From Paludibacteraceae bacterium (GTDB lineage: Bacteria; Bacteroidota; Bacteroidia; Bacteroidales; Paludibacteraceae), in assembly GCA_017628395.1 (NCBI GenBank), contig JAGBZD010000024.1:1-63111 (forward strand): a stretch of 63,111 nt of DNA, given 5' to 3'. Under the pieces are notes generated by a model. The model was not told the DNA's origin. It saw nothing but the letters and a program-made list of their open reading frames with translations, and searched no databases. Positions within the stretch are counted from its first letter, which is position 1. Each line of letters opens with the position of its first letter. The position numbers were made by a program, and so were the translations under genes. Shown here one piece after another: positions 35,514 to 44,904 of the stretch.

Positions 35514-36476
35514 ATGGATATAAACAACGAAATAGCAAAACTGGATTGGAAGCGTGAGCCTTATGGCTTATATGAACCGATAGAATATACTTTGGCAGCA
35601 GGCGGCAAACGCGTGCGTCCGCACTTGGCTATGATTGCTAGCCAGATGTTTGACGGCAAGGATGAAGATGTGTTACCTGCGGCATTGGCGTTAGAGGTAT
35701 TTCATAACTTTACCCTTCTGCACGATGATGTCATGGACAAGGCTGATGTGCGCCGTGGCAGACCCACAGTACATGTCAAGTGGAACGACAATACTGCCAT
35801 TCTGTCTGGTGATCAAATGCTGATAGAGGCCTACAAACTGTTATCAGGCGTGTCCGCGGATAAATTGCCCAAAGTATTGAAACTCTTCAATCAAATGGCG
35901 ACCGAGATTTGCGAAGGACAGCAATACGATGTGGATTTTGAAACTCAGGAGCAAGTCACGATAGAGGAATATCTCAAGATGATACGCTTGAAGACATCGG
36001 TGCTTTTGGCTAATGCTTTGCAGATAGGTGCCTATATTGCAGGAGCTGATGAGCAAGCACAAGAGGCCCTTTATCAGTTCGGTATCGCAGCTGGATTGGC
36101 GTTCCAAATACAAGATGATATCCTTGATGTGTGGGGAAACCCCAAAACTTTTGGTAAAGTGGTAGGAGGCGATATTAGTTGCAATAAAAAGACTTTTGTC
36201 TATCTTACTGCTCTACACCGTGCTACACAATCCAGCACTGCTCTACATCATGTTACACAACTTCAACAATGGTATAGCCAAGTGCTACAAGATAATACAG
36301 AGAAGATAGTTGCTGTTAAAACTATTTTCGAACAATTGGAGGTACGCGAAGCGTGTGAGATGATGGTGGCTGATTACACCCAAAAAGCTTTACAGATATT
36401 GGCAACCCTCCCGCAAAATGCCGCTACTGCCCAATTGCGTCAACTCGCCAATAAACTAAACACTCGCCAAGACTAA
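35514..36476 (+). CDS. Trans-polyprenyl diphosphate synthase, short-chain (IspA-like)
   Basis: 320 residues from ATG 35514; a GTG at 35490 would add eight residues. LHDDVMDKADVRRGRPT holds the first DDxxD motif with the following RR, and QIQDDILDVWGNPKTFGK the second. It condenses isopentenyl diphosphate into farnesyl or geranylgeranyl diphosphate; chain length is uncertain. Residues about 232-250 contain ALHRATQ and ALHHVTQ, a repeat-encoded duplication in the loop after the second motif. Confidence 0.9.
   Translation: MDINNEIAKLDWKREPYGLYEPIEYTLAAGGKRVRPHLAMIASQMFDGKDEDVLPAALALEVFHNFTLLHDDVMDKADVRRGRPTVHVKWNDNTAILSGDQMLIEAYKLLSGVSADKLPKVLKLFNQMATEICEGQQYDVDFETQEQVTIEEYLKMIRLKTSVLLANALQIGAYIAGADEQAQEALYQFGIAAGLAFQIQDDILDVWGNPKTFGKVVGGDISCNKKTFVYLTALHRATQSSTALHHVTQLQQWYSQVLQDNTEKIVAVKTIFEQLEVREACEMMVADYTQKALQILATLPQNAATAQLRQLANKLNTRQD
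36211..36263 (+). repeat. CTACAC repeat inside the polyprenyl synthetase gene
   Basis: CTCTACACCGTGCTACACAA and CTCTACATCATGTTACACAA lie exactly 30 bases apart and in frame, giving ALHxxTQ twice. Confidence 0.75.
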
Positions 36477-36484
36477 TCCCCTTA

Positions 36485-36520
36485 AAAACTCTTAAAACTT
36501 TTAGAACTTTTAAACTCTTA
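36485..36520 (+). repeat. 9-bp-period array before the 36526 gene
   Basis: AAAACTCTT, AAAACTTTT, AGAACTTTT, AAACTCTTA in tandem, 5 bases before the ATG. Same period as the array at 59107. Confidence 0.75.
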
Positions 36521-36525
36521 CATAT

Positions 36526-37296
36526 ATGCCTTATCGTCGATTACCTAAAACAGATCAAGCACGCCTCCGCGCTTTACAGCAAGCTGTAAGACAAGCAGGC
36601 GAAGTGGCTTTTAATCAACAAGCAATCAACTATAAGACCCTCACAGAGGCGCAACGATTGTTGATGCAGTTCGAGAACCAAGTGGCGCAATATCATGCAA
36701 ATGTGGATACTAAGGTGTCTGACAATAAGCAGTATCGCCACAAGGTGCGTAATGCACGCATGTATATCTCACACTTTATTCAGGTGTTGAACTTGGCGGC
36801 TATTCGCGGAGAAATTAAGAAAGGGCAAAAAGAACTCTATCATTTGCACCCAAATAGCCACACACTACCCGATTTGAGTACAGAAGAATTGTTGCTGCAA
36901 TGGGGCAAGAATATTATAGAAGGAGAGCAAGCGCGTGTTAGTCAAGGTGGTTTCCCTATTTATAATCCAGCGATTAACAAAGTGCAAGTGCATTATGATA
37001 TTTTTCGCGAACACTATAATACCCATGTGGTGCATAAGAAAACGCATAGTCGTGTGTATGAGAATATAGAGACTATGCGCAAGCAGATCGATGCGCTGAT
37101 TTTAGAAATATGGGATCAAATAGAAGCTTTCTACAAAGATGAACTTCCTTATGCTAAACTAACAAAATGTCAAGCATATGGTATGATTTATTACTATCGC
37201 ACAGGTGAATCAGTCTTGACCCCTCAAACGGATCAGCAGATTCTTCACGAGCGTGCACAGCAGACTAAACTTGAATGGTTTGAGAAGGAAGTATGA
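36526..37296 (+). CDS. Helical protein of unknown function, 256 residues
   Basis: I do not recognise a named family. The protein is highly charged and predicted helical throughout (RLRALQQAVRQAGEVAFNQQAINYKTLTEAQRL..., NIETMRKQIDALILEIWDQIEAFY), with no signal peptide or membrane helix. It is co-directional with the polyprenyl synthetase. Its last 32 bases overlap the end of the convergent cyclo-ligase gene. Confidence 0.75.
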   Translation: MPYRRLPKTDQARLRALQQAVRQAGEVAFNQQAINYKTLTEAQRLLMQFENQVAQYHANVDTKVSDNKQYRHKVRNARMYISHFIQVLNLAAIRGEIKKGQKELYHLHPNSHTLPDLSTEELLLQWGKNIIEGEQARVSQGGFPIYNPAINKVQVHYDIFREHYNTHVVHKKTHSRVYENIETMRKQIDALILEIWDQIEAFYKDELPYAKLTKCQAYGMIYYYRTGESVLTPQTDQQILHERAQQTKLEWFEKEV

Positions 37297-37864
37297 TGCG
37301 GTGTACTTTTTGGTCGTGTTGAAGCATCGGAACTTCTTCTACCAATTGGAAGTCATACCCTACGCCTATTAATGTGGCGTGGGGTTGTTTTTTTAGAAAA
37401 CGGTCATAATATCCACCTCCTCTGCCCAAACGATAACCTCGCTTGTCAAAGGCCACAGCAGGAACTATAATCAAATCAATATCTCCTAAATAGGGTGGAG
37501 TTGTGGGTTCTGGGATACCAAATTTTCCGCGATGCATTTTGTCATTTCCCTCAAAAGGATTGGCGGTCATTTCTTTGCGATGTGTAACGGGTAACAATAA
37601 TGTTTTGTCTTTGTGGCGTTTGAACAAAGGCAATACATCTACTTCGTTGTTCTTTGGGTAATAGAGCAATATGGTTTTGGCATCGCGAAAACAAGTCATT
37701 TGCTCCAGTTGCGACAAGATGGATTCAGATAACGACTTGCGTTCTTCTGGTAAAAGCATGCGACGCTTTTGAATGAGCAACTCGCGCATGTGCTGTTTGG
37801 CGCGATGAATACGATTTGATGGGAGCAACTTGAGCAAATCCCGTATGTTGGTTTCAAAAAGCAT
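37265..37864 (-). CDS. 5-formyltetrahydrofolate cyclo-ligase
   Basis: 199 residues starting MLFETNIRDLLK; an ATG at 37894 lies inside the promoter and is rejected. It converts 5-formyl-THF to 5,10-methenyl-THF using ATP. LLYYPKNNEVDVLPLF, HRGKFGIPEPT and VPAVAFDKRGYRLGRGGGYYDRFL are the family motifs, the last being the phosphate-binding block. It has a divergent promoter within a 33-bp inverted repeat and converges with the 36526 gene. Confidence 0.93.
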   Translation of the reverse strand: MLFETNIRDLLKLLPSNRIHRAKQHMRELLIQKRRMLLPEERKSLSESILSQLEQMTCFRDAKTILLYYPKNNEVDVLPLFKRHKDKTLLLPVTHRKEMTANPFEGNDKMHRGKFGIPEPTTPPYLGDIDLIIVPAVAFDKRGYRLGRGGGYYDRFLKKQPHATLIGVGYDFQLVEEVPMLQHDQKVHRIILPSQTIQV

Positions 37865-37883
37865 AATAACCTCAATTTTGATT

Positions 37884-37998
37884 ATACGCAGCAAAGGTAC
37901 TGCTTTTTTCTGACATGTGCAACATTATTTTGCTTTTTGTTAAATATTCAGGTATATATTTGCGTATGTCAGAAAAAAGCAGTACCTTTGCTGCGTAT
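37884..37998. promoter_or_regulatory. 33-bp perfect inverted repeat carrying back-to-back promoters
   Basis: Arms 37884-37916 and 37966-37998 are perfect reverse complements around a 49-base spacer. Each contains the -7 box: TACCTTTG at 37899-37892 (minus) and 37983-37990 (plus). The plus -33 is TTTG at 37959-37962 and the minus one GTTG at 37923-37920, both in the spacer with 20-base gaps. The right promoter serves the DUF6242 gene, the left one the cyclo-ligase. Confidence 0.88.
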
Positions 37999-38027
37999 TT
38001 TGCTATGTATTATAGTTTTTTTAGAAA

Positions 38028-39413
38028 ATGAGTAGATATTCATACATATTCTTCTTTTTCTTAATATCATTAGTGGGCTGTGTGTCCAATACTGATACAG
38101 TGGTGACTTCTTCGGAAACAAGGGTTCAATCCTTTACTTTTTACGAGGATACTACGAATCGTGGTTTGACGGAGATGACCTATATCATAGAGCACTTGAG
38201 TGATACGGGGCGTATTTATTGCAAGGACTCTTTGCGCTTTGGAACGCGTTTAGATAGCGTAGTTCCTTATGTTACTTACAAGGCAACTCCTGCTTTAGCC
38301 AAGTATTGTTTTCCTGATACGGTGATAATCAGTACTGGTGCTGACACTTTGGATCTTACCAAGCACCCAGACTCGATTTTCCTCTATGTGCTTTCTTCTG
38401 ATATGACCCAAGAGCGTTGGTATCATTTGGACATTTATGCCCATCAGTCTGATCCTTATTTGTATGTGTGGGAGCAACTGACCAACCAAGTCTTCAAACC
38501 ACAAAACTGCAAGATGAAGGTGTTTTATGCGAATGAAAAACTTCACTTGTATGTGAATAATGGTTTTCAAACACAGATATACCAATCGGTTGATGGTCGT
38601 TCGTGGGCGTTGATGAGCAATGCTCCTTTGGGGTTGCCCGTTTCTTGTTCGGTGCGAGATATCTTGCAGTGCGGTACTTCGCTATATTATGTCGAGGATG
38701 ATTATCTATATATCACGGATGATATGCTGCAATGGAAAGCCATAGACTGCTCGGGTAGAGATTATCAATTGGTAAATATGTTGATGGTATTTCATGATAA
38801 AGTGTGGTGTATTTTGCAGAATCGTGTTTCGCAGGATTTGTTTTTGGGTACAGTACAAGATTGTGATATTCACCCTGTAACTTCCATCTATGGGTTGAAT
38901 AATGGTATCTTGCCTGCTAATTTCCCAATTAGTGATTTTGCTTCATTGCCCATCAAGAGCAGTAGCGAGCGTCCTCGCGCTATGGTTGTGGGAGGGCGTA
39001 GTTTAGATGGAACGCCAGTGAATACCCGATGGAATTTCGAATATGAAACTCCTGCAAACTCGGAGAATCAGCCTTTTGCAGGGTATCGTGTCGTAGATTT
39101 CTCCATTGAACAACCTACTTTCCATTCGCTTACTGGCATGTCGATTATCCAATATAGCGACCACTTGATCATGTTTGGAGGTATAGATAATGACTTGGAA
39201 TATCGTAGTGATATCCTCTATTCGGATGATGAAGGTATGAATTGGTATGTACCCGACACATCCCAAAATCAACTGCCAAAAACATATCAGTCGCGTCAAC
39301 AACAAACCGTGGTAGTAGATGCCGAAGACAATATCTATATTATTGGTGGGCAAACGAATACTCAGACATTTAGCGATGTCTATCGTGGTTATCTCAATTC
39401 TATGAAGTGGTAA
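38028..39413 (+). CDS. DUF6242-type lipoprotein
   Basis: 461 residues with lipobox LISLVGC (Cys18), so exported and lipid-anchored. The first third is a beta-sandwich-like region; the rest has repeated strand patterns with SxDGxSW and SDDEGMNWYVPD elements and a final DNIYIIGGQTNTQTFSDVYRG, suggesting a kelch-like propeller. The family is widespread in Bacteroidales with no known function. The polyprenyl synthetase gene starts 7 bases later. Confidence 0.75.
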   Translation: MSRYSYIFFFFLISLVGCVSNTDTVVTSSETRVQSFTFYEDTTNRGLTEMTYIIEHLSDTGRIYCKDSLRFGTRLDSVVPYVTYKATPALAKYCFPDTVIISTGADTLDLTKHPDSIFLYVLSSDMTQERWYHLDIYAHQSDPYLYVWEQLTNQVFKPQNCKMKVFYANEKLHLYVNNGFQTQIYQSVDGRSWALMSNAPLGLPVSCSVRDILQCGTSLYYVEDDYLYITDDMLQWKAIDCSGRDYQLVNMLMVFHDKVWCILQNRVSQDLFLGTVQDCDIHPVTSIYGLNNGILPANFPISDFASLPIKSSSERPRAMVVGGRSLDGTPVNTRWNFEYETPANSENQPFAGYRVVDFSIEQPTFHSLTGMSIIQYSDHLIMFGGIDNDLEYRSDILYSDDEGMNWYVPDTSQNQLPKTYQSRQQQTVVVDAEDNIYIIGGQTNTQTFSDVYRGYLNSMKW

Positions 39414-39419
39414 GCTCTT

Positions 39420-40412
39420 ATGACTAATCCGCAAGATATTCGTAAAGTTATTCAATCAGAGTTTCATCAGTATGAGGAAGCTTTTGCATTGTCATTGAAG
39501 ACAGAAAATGCATTGTTGGCACAAGTGTTAGACTATGTTCATTCAAAACGAGGAAAACAGTTGCGCCCTATCTTGGTTATCTTGTCAGCAGCTTTGTGTA
39601 GGGGAATTACGGATAAGTCGTTGCAGACTGCGGTTGCTCTTGAGCTCATGCATACGGCTTCGCTTATTCATGACGATGTGGTGGACAATTCTCCTTTGCG
39701 TAGAGGTAGTGAAGCGGTACATGCACAATGGACCAATAAGATTGCAGTGTTAGTGGGGGATTATCTGCTAACTCGTGTTATTAGTATCTTGTCTGATCTG
39801 AGAAATATATGTATTTTGAATATCGTTTCTCAAATGGGGGCTGCTCTTACCTCTGGTGAGTTGTTACAACTACATTCGGGAGAATCGATGTGGATTAGCG
39901 AGAAACAATATAATTTGGTGATAGAGCAGAAGACTGCTCGACTATTTGCCGCTTGTAGTGAAGCTGGGGCTGCAAGCACTGGGGCTACTACTCGCCAAAT
40001 GACAGCCATGCGGCAATATGGATTGCATTTAGGCATGTGCTTCCAATTGAAAGATGATATTTTAGATTATTCGGATGTTGAAGATATAGGTAAGCCAACC
40101 ATGAATGATATTCGTGATGGTAAAGCTACATTGCCTTTGCTCATCTCTTTGCAACGAGCCAATGGGGAAGAAGCTAATCATATTCGGGAGATTGCAGAAG
40201 GGTTAGCAGCACAATCGCCTCATATAGATGTGTTTGAGGCGGAACAAGAGATAAAGTCCTTTGTCCTCCGTTATGATGGCATCCGCTATGCGCACCAAGA
40301 GATGGAAAAACATCGCAAGAAAGCACTTGCGGCATTGTCTATATTTCCAGATAATAAGTATAAAGAAGCCCTCGTTGCTCTGTTGGATTACGCTATAACG
40401 CGTATGCGATAA
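39420..40412 (+). CDS. ispB: Trans-polyprenyl diphosphate synthase, long-chain (IspB-like)
   Basis: 330 residues. LIHDDVVDNSPLRRGSEAVH is the first Asp-rich motif and QLKDDILDYSDVEDIGKPTMND the second; KRGKQLRPILVILSA is the early conserved block. The sequence fits octaprenyl/heptaprenyl synthases that make quinone side chains. It is the second member of the family in 5 kb and differs clearly from the one at 35514. It converges with sufD, 11 bases apart. Confidence 0.88.
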   Translation: MTNPQDIRKVIQSEFHQYEEAFALSLKTENALLAQVLDYVHSKRGKQLRPILVILSAALCRGITDKSLQTAVALELMHTASLIHDDVVDNSPLRRGSEAVHAQWTNKIAVLVGDYLLTRVISILSDLRNICILNIVSQMGAALTSGELLQLHSGESMWISEKQYNLVIEQKTARLFAACSEAGAASTGATTRQMTAMRQYGLHLGMCFQLKDDILDYSDVEDIGKPTMNDIRDGKATLPLLISLQRANGEEANHIREIAEGLAAQSPHIDVFEAEQEIKSFVLRYDGIRYAHQEMEKHRKKALAALSIFPDNKYKEALVALLDYAITRMR

Positions 40413-40423
40413 CCCATGAACTC

Positions 40424-41083
40424 TTAGAGAATACGATGGATGGTTTCTCGGATTTGCTCCTGCTGTTCATCCGATAGAGTGGAGATTACCTCATTAAAGA
40501 ATGCCTCCAATAGCAATTTTGCTGCTGTATCATGACTGATACAGCGTTGTTGCATATAGAAGAGTGCTGATTCGTCTAATTGCCCCGTAGTCGCACCATG
40601 ACTCGCCTTTACATCATCTGCGTAAATCTCCAATTGTGGTTCGGTTAGCATGTCCGCTTGCCGAGAGAGTAGGATGTTGCGGTTTGTCTGGTGTGCTTCC
40701 GTCTGCTGGGCATTAGGTAGAATCTTCAGTTCGCCACGGAAAGAGCCTTTTGTTTGGTCGTTTAAGACAAACTTCAAAATTTGAGAGGAGTAGCCACCAC
40801 CTATATTATGGTATACGCGCGTGAGAAGATGTGCTTGCTGCGTGTCGTGAAGTAGCCCCATCGCATAAATCTCTGTGCGACAATTAGCACCATTTTGTTC
40901 CACAAAAAGTTTAGATTGCCATTGGGCGGTAACATCGTTTTCGGAAAGAAAAAGGATATGCACTCGAAGGAAAGAGTCGGCTTCTTGTACAATATGCCAA
41001 TCCATATCTGACTCGTTTAGGAAAACGAGTTCGCATTTTTCTCCAATAGAGAGTGTTATATGTTGTATAGATGAATTCAACAT
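40424..41083 (-). CDS. sufD: Short SufD-like iron-sulfur cluster assembly protein
   Basis: 219 residues, about half the usual length of SufD (~420-450). What is present matches the end of the beta-helix and the C-terminal helical domain: EPQLEIYADDVKASHGATTGQLDESALFYMQQRCIS. The N-terminal half of a standard SufD is missing, but the start is only 9 bases after the sufC stop, so this is a compact gene and not a broken one. It would work with SufC; no sufB is in the window. Confidence 0.85.
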   Translation of the reverse strand: MLNSSIQHITLSIGEKCELVFLNESDMDWHIVQEADSFLRVHILFLSENDVTAQWQSKLFVEQNGANCRTEIYAMGLLHDTQQAHLLTRVYHNIGGGYSSQILKFVLNDQTKGSFRGELKILPNAQQTEAHQTNRNILLSRQADMLTEPQLEIYADDVKASHGATTGQLDESALFYMQQRCISHDTAAKLLLEAFFNEVISTLSDEQQEQIRETIHRIL

Positions 41084-41092
41084 GCTGAACTA

Positions 41093-41833
41093 TTAATTAT
41101 TAAGGAAGGCATAGCCATTGGCTTCAAGTTCGAGGGCAAGTTCTTTGCCTCCTGTGCGAACAATCTTTCCATTGGCCAATACATGTACAAAATCAGGCAC
41201 AATATAATCTAATAGTCGTTGGTAGTGGGTGATAACAATAGAAGCGGTCTTGGGCGTTTTGAGTGCATTTACTCCCTCTGCTACGATGCGTAGTGCATCA
41301 ATGTCCAATCCAGAATCTGTCTCATCCAAAATAGACAGACAAGGTTCGAGCATTGCCATTTGAAAAATCTCGTTACGTTTCTTCTCTCCACCTGAAAATC
41401 CTTCGTTTACAGAGCGGTTAGTGAGTTTGTTGTCCATACCTACAAGCGCTTTCTTTTCGCGCATAAGTTTTAGAAAGTCAGTAGCTTTCAATGGCTCTTT
41501 ACCTTCGTGTTGACGCTTCTCATTTACCGCTGTACGCATGAAATTCACAATAGATACACCAGGAATCTCTACTGGATATTGAAACGAAAGAAATATTCCT
41601 TCTCTTGCGCGCACTTCTGGTGTCATTTCCAATAGGTTCTTACCTCGGAAGATAATTTCTCCTTCGGTAACTGTGTAAGCGGGATGTCCTGTTAACACAT
41701 TAGATAATGTGGATTTTCCCGCACCATTTGGACCCATGATAGCATGCACTTCGCCCTCATTAATGGTGAGGTTGAGTCCTTTGAGTATTTCTTTGCCTGC
41801 AATTGAGGCATGTAAATTTTTTATTTCGAGCAT
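41093..41833 (-). CDS. sufC: Fe-S cluster assembly ATPase SufC
   Basis: 246 residues from [19 protein letters not shown]. Walker [11 protein letters not shown], signature [16 protein letters not shown] and Walker [12 protein letters not shown] are those of SufC, the ATPase of the SUF complex. The start overlaps the end of the upstream M28 gene by 13 bases, placing it in the operon prs - glutaminyl cyclase - sufC - sufD. Confidence 0.96.
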   Translation of the reverse strand: MLEIKNLHASIAGKEILKGLNLTINEGEVHAIMGPNGAGKSTLSNVLTGHPAYTVTEGEIIFRGKNLLEMTPEVRAREGIFLSFQYPVEIPGVSIVNFMRTAVNEKRQHEGKEPLKATDFLKLMREKKALVGMDNKLTNRSVNEGFSGGEKKRNEIFQMAMLEPCLSILDETDSGLDIDALRIVAEGVNALKTPKTASIVITHYQRLLDYIVPDFVHVLANGKIVRTGGKELALELEANGYAFLNN

Positions 41834-42822
41834 ATGGTTGTTAGTACAGTCTGACCGACTGCTTGCAGTGTTTGTTTGTTTATGTGTTGCATATTGTCTT
41901 GTTGAGTGTGCCACCACTCTGCGAATCCTGTGCTACTATTGGTCTTGTAATCAATAATGTCCACGCATGGAATACCTGCTATGGTGTTGATGTAGTAATG
42001 GTCGTCTGTAATAGGATAAACAGTTTGATTGATGAAATAGCGACCAAATCCCAATCGAGAAGCTGTACGCCATAATAGTTCTACATAGCTACCAGCGTAA
42101 TTAACGGAGAAATATTCGCGTGGGAAAGTGGCGGAGGGGGCACCTACCATGTCAAGAAGAATACCGTATTGACACTTGCAAACGGAAGGCTTACTATTAG
42201 ATATGGCTTTTTTGTACTCTTTTGCCCAGTATTGACTACCAAGACACCAAGTATTTTCCCTATCTTTGCCAGTGTAGTGATTGGGTGTTCCCATGTCTTC
42301 GCAATCGAAGAAAACGATTTTCACAGAGGGTACAAACTCTCCACGGTCTTTTCTAATTGACAACTGGCGCAGAATTTCAAGTGTCACACCGACACCGCTT
42401 GCTCCATCATTTGCGCCTAATACAGGTCTAAAACGGTCATCGTAGTTTTCCTCCTCATCGCTCCAAGGACGGCAATCCCAATGGGCGCAAAGCAAAATGG
42501 CATACATAGTATTGCCTTCAAAGTATGCTTCGATATTGCGAATGGGTTGTACTTCTCCAGCGTAATTAATCATTGTGCCATGTTGACTTCTGACTTGTGC
42601 ACCGTGGTGAGCCAGTTTGTTTATAAGCCAATCACCGCATGCTTGGTGTGCTTCTGTACCCGGTACGCGCGCGCCAAAAGACACTTGCTGAGCAATGTAA
42701 GCATATGCGGAGTCTGCTGAGAAAGCACAACTAACTGCAGAATGAGATGAGTGTTGCTGTTTTGCACATGATACGCATAACAGCAACAGCACATAGACAC
42801 TATATTGAACTATTTTAAACAA
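41821..42822 (-). CDS. Glutaminyl-peptide cyclotransferase-like M28 lipoprotein
   Basis: 333 residues with a lipobox at LLCVSC (Cys19). AHWDCRPW, then [22 protein letters not shown] (residues 133-154), FFDCEDMG and ITDDHYYIN supply the M28 zinc-site residues; [22 protein letters not shown] is the C-terminal block seen in animal-type glutaminyl cyclases of Bacteroidetes. These form pyroglutamate at N-termini of exported proteins. An aminopeptidase function is the alternative. It starts 17 bases after prs. Confidence 0.82.
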   Translation of the reverse strand: MFKIVQYSVYVLLLLCVSCAKQQHSSHSAVSCAFSADSAYAYIAQQVSFGARVPGTEAHQACGDWLINKLAHHGAQVRSQHGTMINYAGEVQPIRNIEAYFEGNTMYAILLCAHWDCRPWSDEEENYDDRFRPVLGANDGASGVGVTLEILRQLSIRKDRGEFVPSVKIVFFDCEDMGTPNHYTGKDRENTWCLGSQYWAKEYKKAISNSKPSVCKCQYGILLDMVGAPSATFPREYFSVNYAGSYVELLWRTASRLGFGRYFINQTVYPITDDHYYINTIAGIPCVDIIDYKTNSSTGFAEWWHTQQDNMQHINKQTLQAVGQTVLTTICSK

Positions 42823-42839
42823 TATTACTTTATCAACGC

Positions 42840-43802
42840 TTAATGTATGTTTAATTCGCTGACAGAGCGATGGTTCTGAATTGCCAATATGGTTTGCGCG
42901 ATAGGTTTAGCCATAGAAGCAATGCTTACTTTTGTGCAGCGAGTTTTATCGAATGGAATAGAGTCTGTGAACACCAACTCTTCCAATGCAGAATTCGCTA
43001 CGCGTTCGCAGGCAGGACCTGACATTAGTCCGTGGGATACCAATGCACGAACAGAAGCAGCACCTGCCTCTTTCATTACTTCTGCTGCCTTGCAGAGTGT
43101 GCCTGCGGTGTCCGCAATATCATCAATAATCACTACATTCTTGTCCTTTACATCGCCCAGCACGCGCATTTCGCCAATTTGGTTTGCATTAGGACGGTGC
43201 TTGTAACAAATTACCATTGGCACTTCTTGCTTTGTAAGTTCAGTAAGTTTCTTTGCGAAGACAGAAGCGCGTTTGGTGCCACCTACATCTGGAGATGCTA
43301 CAATCAAATTCTCCAATCCTAAACTCTGTACATAATTAGCTAATACATTTGCGCCATACAAGTGGTCCACAGGAATGTCGAAGAAACCTTGAATTTGGTC
43401 AGCGTGCAAATCTACTGTTATCACACGATCTGCACCAGCACCTTGAATCATGTTAGCACATACTTTTGCGCCAATAGACACGCGTGGCTTGTCTTTACGG
43501 TCCTGTCGAGCCCATCCGAAATACGGGATCACTGCAATTACTTTGTATGCGCTTGCGCGTTTTGCTGCGTCAATGGCCAATAGCAACTCCATGATATTGT
43601 CACTGCAGGGGCAAGTGGATTGTACGATATATACCGACTGACCACGAACTGATTCTTCAAAACTCACGGCAAACTCACCGTCAGAAAACCGAGCAATTTG
43701 GATATTACCCAATGAACATCCTAAAAACTCACAAACGCGTTTAGCGATCTCATCTCCTTGCGAAAGAGCAAATACTTTGTAGGGACTGGTTTCCACTATC
43801 AT
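42840..43802 (-). CDS. prs: Ribose-phosphate pyrophosphokinase
   Basis: 320 residues. It makes PRPP from ribose 5-phosphate and ATP. The flexible loop region GWARQDRKDKPRVSIGAK, the metal site VDLHADQIQGFFDIPVDHLYG and the PRPP-binding VVIIDDIADTAGTLCKAAE are all present. A promoter lies 37 bases upstream, diverging from that of the GNAT gene. Confidence 0.97.
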   Translation of the reverse strand: MIVETSPYKVFALSQGDEIAKRVCEFLGCSLGNIQIARFSDGEFAVSFEESVRGQSVYIVQSTCPCSDNIMELLLAIDAAKRASAYKVIAVIPYFGWARQDRKDKPRVSIGAKVCANMIQGAGADRVITVDLHADQIQGFFDIPVDHLYGANVLANYVQSLGLENLIVASPDVGGTKRASVFAKKLTELTKQEVPMVICYKHRPNANQIGEMRVLGDVKDKNVVIIDDIADTAGTLCKAAEVMKEAGAASVRALVSHGLMSGPACERVANSALEELVFTDSIPFDKTRCTKVSIASMAKPIAQTILAIQNHRSVSELNIH

Positions 43803-43839
43803 GACAAACAGAATTTAGTAGTTAATTTGAATTAAAGTG

Positions 43840-43871
43840 CAAAATTACTACTTTTTTTTGAATTTCGCAAA
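43840..43871 (-). promoter_or_regulatory. Promoter of the prs operon
   Basis: Minus strand TTTG (43871-43868), 20 bases, TAATTTTG (43847-43840). Confidence 0.85.
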
Positions 43872-43876
43872 CATTG

Positions 43877-43908
43877 TTTGTATATTTCACAAAAAAAGTG
43901 TAACTTTG
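43877..43908 (+). promoter_or_regulatory. Promoter of the GNAT gene
   Basis: TTTG (43877-43880), 20 bases, TAACTTTG (43901-43908). It is back to back with the prs promoter, with only 5 bases between the two -33 elements. Confidence 0.85.
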
Positions 43909-43932
43909 CACCATATTTGTATATTGGGTAAT

Positions 43933-44895
43933 ATGACCAACAAAGAATTATACCGTGAATTCTGCAAGAGTAGCAGTGATTTGCCAATCTTTATGACAGA
44001 TTGGTGGTTGGATGCTGTATGTGCTGGAAAGCAATGGGATGTGTTGCTTAGTTTCAATGAAAAGGGAGAAATACAGGCTGCTCTGCCATATTTGTTGCGT
44101 AAGCGCGCATGGATGAAGTATATCATCATGCCACAGCAAACCCAGATAGGTGGCATATGGGTATCGGATGCTGTGTTGGCGGATAGCGAGAATAGAGTAG
44201 CGGATATATGCCAAGATTTTGCGCGGCAATTGGCGGAAATGGGTTTGAGTTATTATTATCAACATTATCCGATAGGTAGTCCTGCAGCGGAACAAATGCG
44301 TGCGCAGGGATTTAAGGTCAAAGAGCGTATCACCTATCGCATTGAAGATTTGTCAAACCTTGACAAAGTAATTAATGCTTTTTCGAAGAATAAGAAACGC
44401 CAATTGCAGAAGGCACTTTCGCTACATGCCGATATGAAGATGAATGTAGAGGATTTCTATCGTTTTCATATGCGATGCCTGCAAGAGCAAGGGAAGCAGA
44501 TTAGTTACTCTCGCGAGTTTCTATTGGTCTTGGAGCGCAAGACGGCGCGCTTGCAACAGAGTCAGATTGTGTCAATATGCAATGCGGATAATGAGGTGCT
44601 GGCAGCGGCGTTCCTCATATGGGACAAGCACAGCATGTACTACCTAATTCCTTGCTACGACCAGAAATACAAAGACTCGGGAGCTGGCGCATTACTCGTG
44701 TTGGAAGCTATCAAATTGGCTCGTCAGAAGGATGTTGCATTCGACTTTGAAGGTAGCATGATTCGTGGTGTCGCGAACCATTACAAGCAGTTTGGAAGTA
44801 CGCCAACTACCTACTATAGCATAGAAAAATACTATCACTGGTGGTTCCGATTGGCTGTATTTTGGAATTGGCTGAGAGAGCGAATAAAAAGGTAA
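43933..44895 (+). CDS. GNAT-fold acyltransferase (FemAB/BioF2-like)
   Basis: 320 residues from MTNKELYREFC; the longer frame would run through the promoter. FMTDWWLDAVCAGKQWDVLLSF at the start, the basic stretch SKNKKRQLQKAL, and the C-terminal LIPCYDQKYKDSGAGALLVLEAIKLARQKDVAFDFEGSM match the two-lobed acyltransferase fold found beside cell-surface glycan genes. Donor and acceptor are unknown. It converges with the asparagine-synthase-like gene. Confidence 0.75.
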   Translation: MTNKELYREFCKSSSDLPIFMTDWWLDAVCAGKQWDVLLSFNEKGEIQAALPYLLRKRAWMKYIIMPQQTQIGGIWVSDAVLADSENRVADICQDFARQLAEMGLSYYYQHYPIGSPAAEQMRAQGFKVKERITYRIEDLSNLDKVINAFSKNKKRQLQKALSLHADMKMNVEDFYRFHMRCLQEQGKQISYSREFLLVLERKTARLQQSQIVSICNADNEVLAAAFLIWDKHSMYYLIPCYDQKYKDSGAGALLVLEAIKLARQKDVAFDFEGSMIRGVANHYKQFGSTPTTYYSIEKYYHWWFRLAVFWNWLRERIKR

Positions 44896-44904
44896 CAATA
44901 GGTT

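Noticed and set aside
36526-37296. Overlap with the cyclo-ligase gene as a sign of a wrong frame
   Set aside because: The overlap is only 32 bases between convergent stop codons, and both products have natural sequence to the end.
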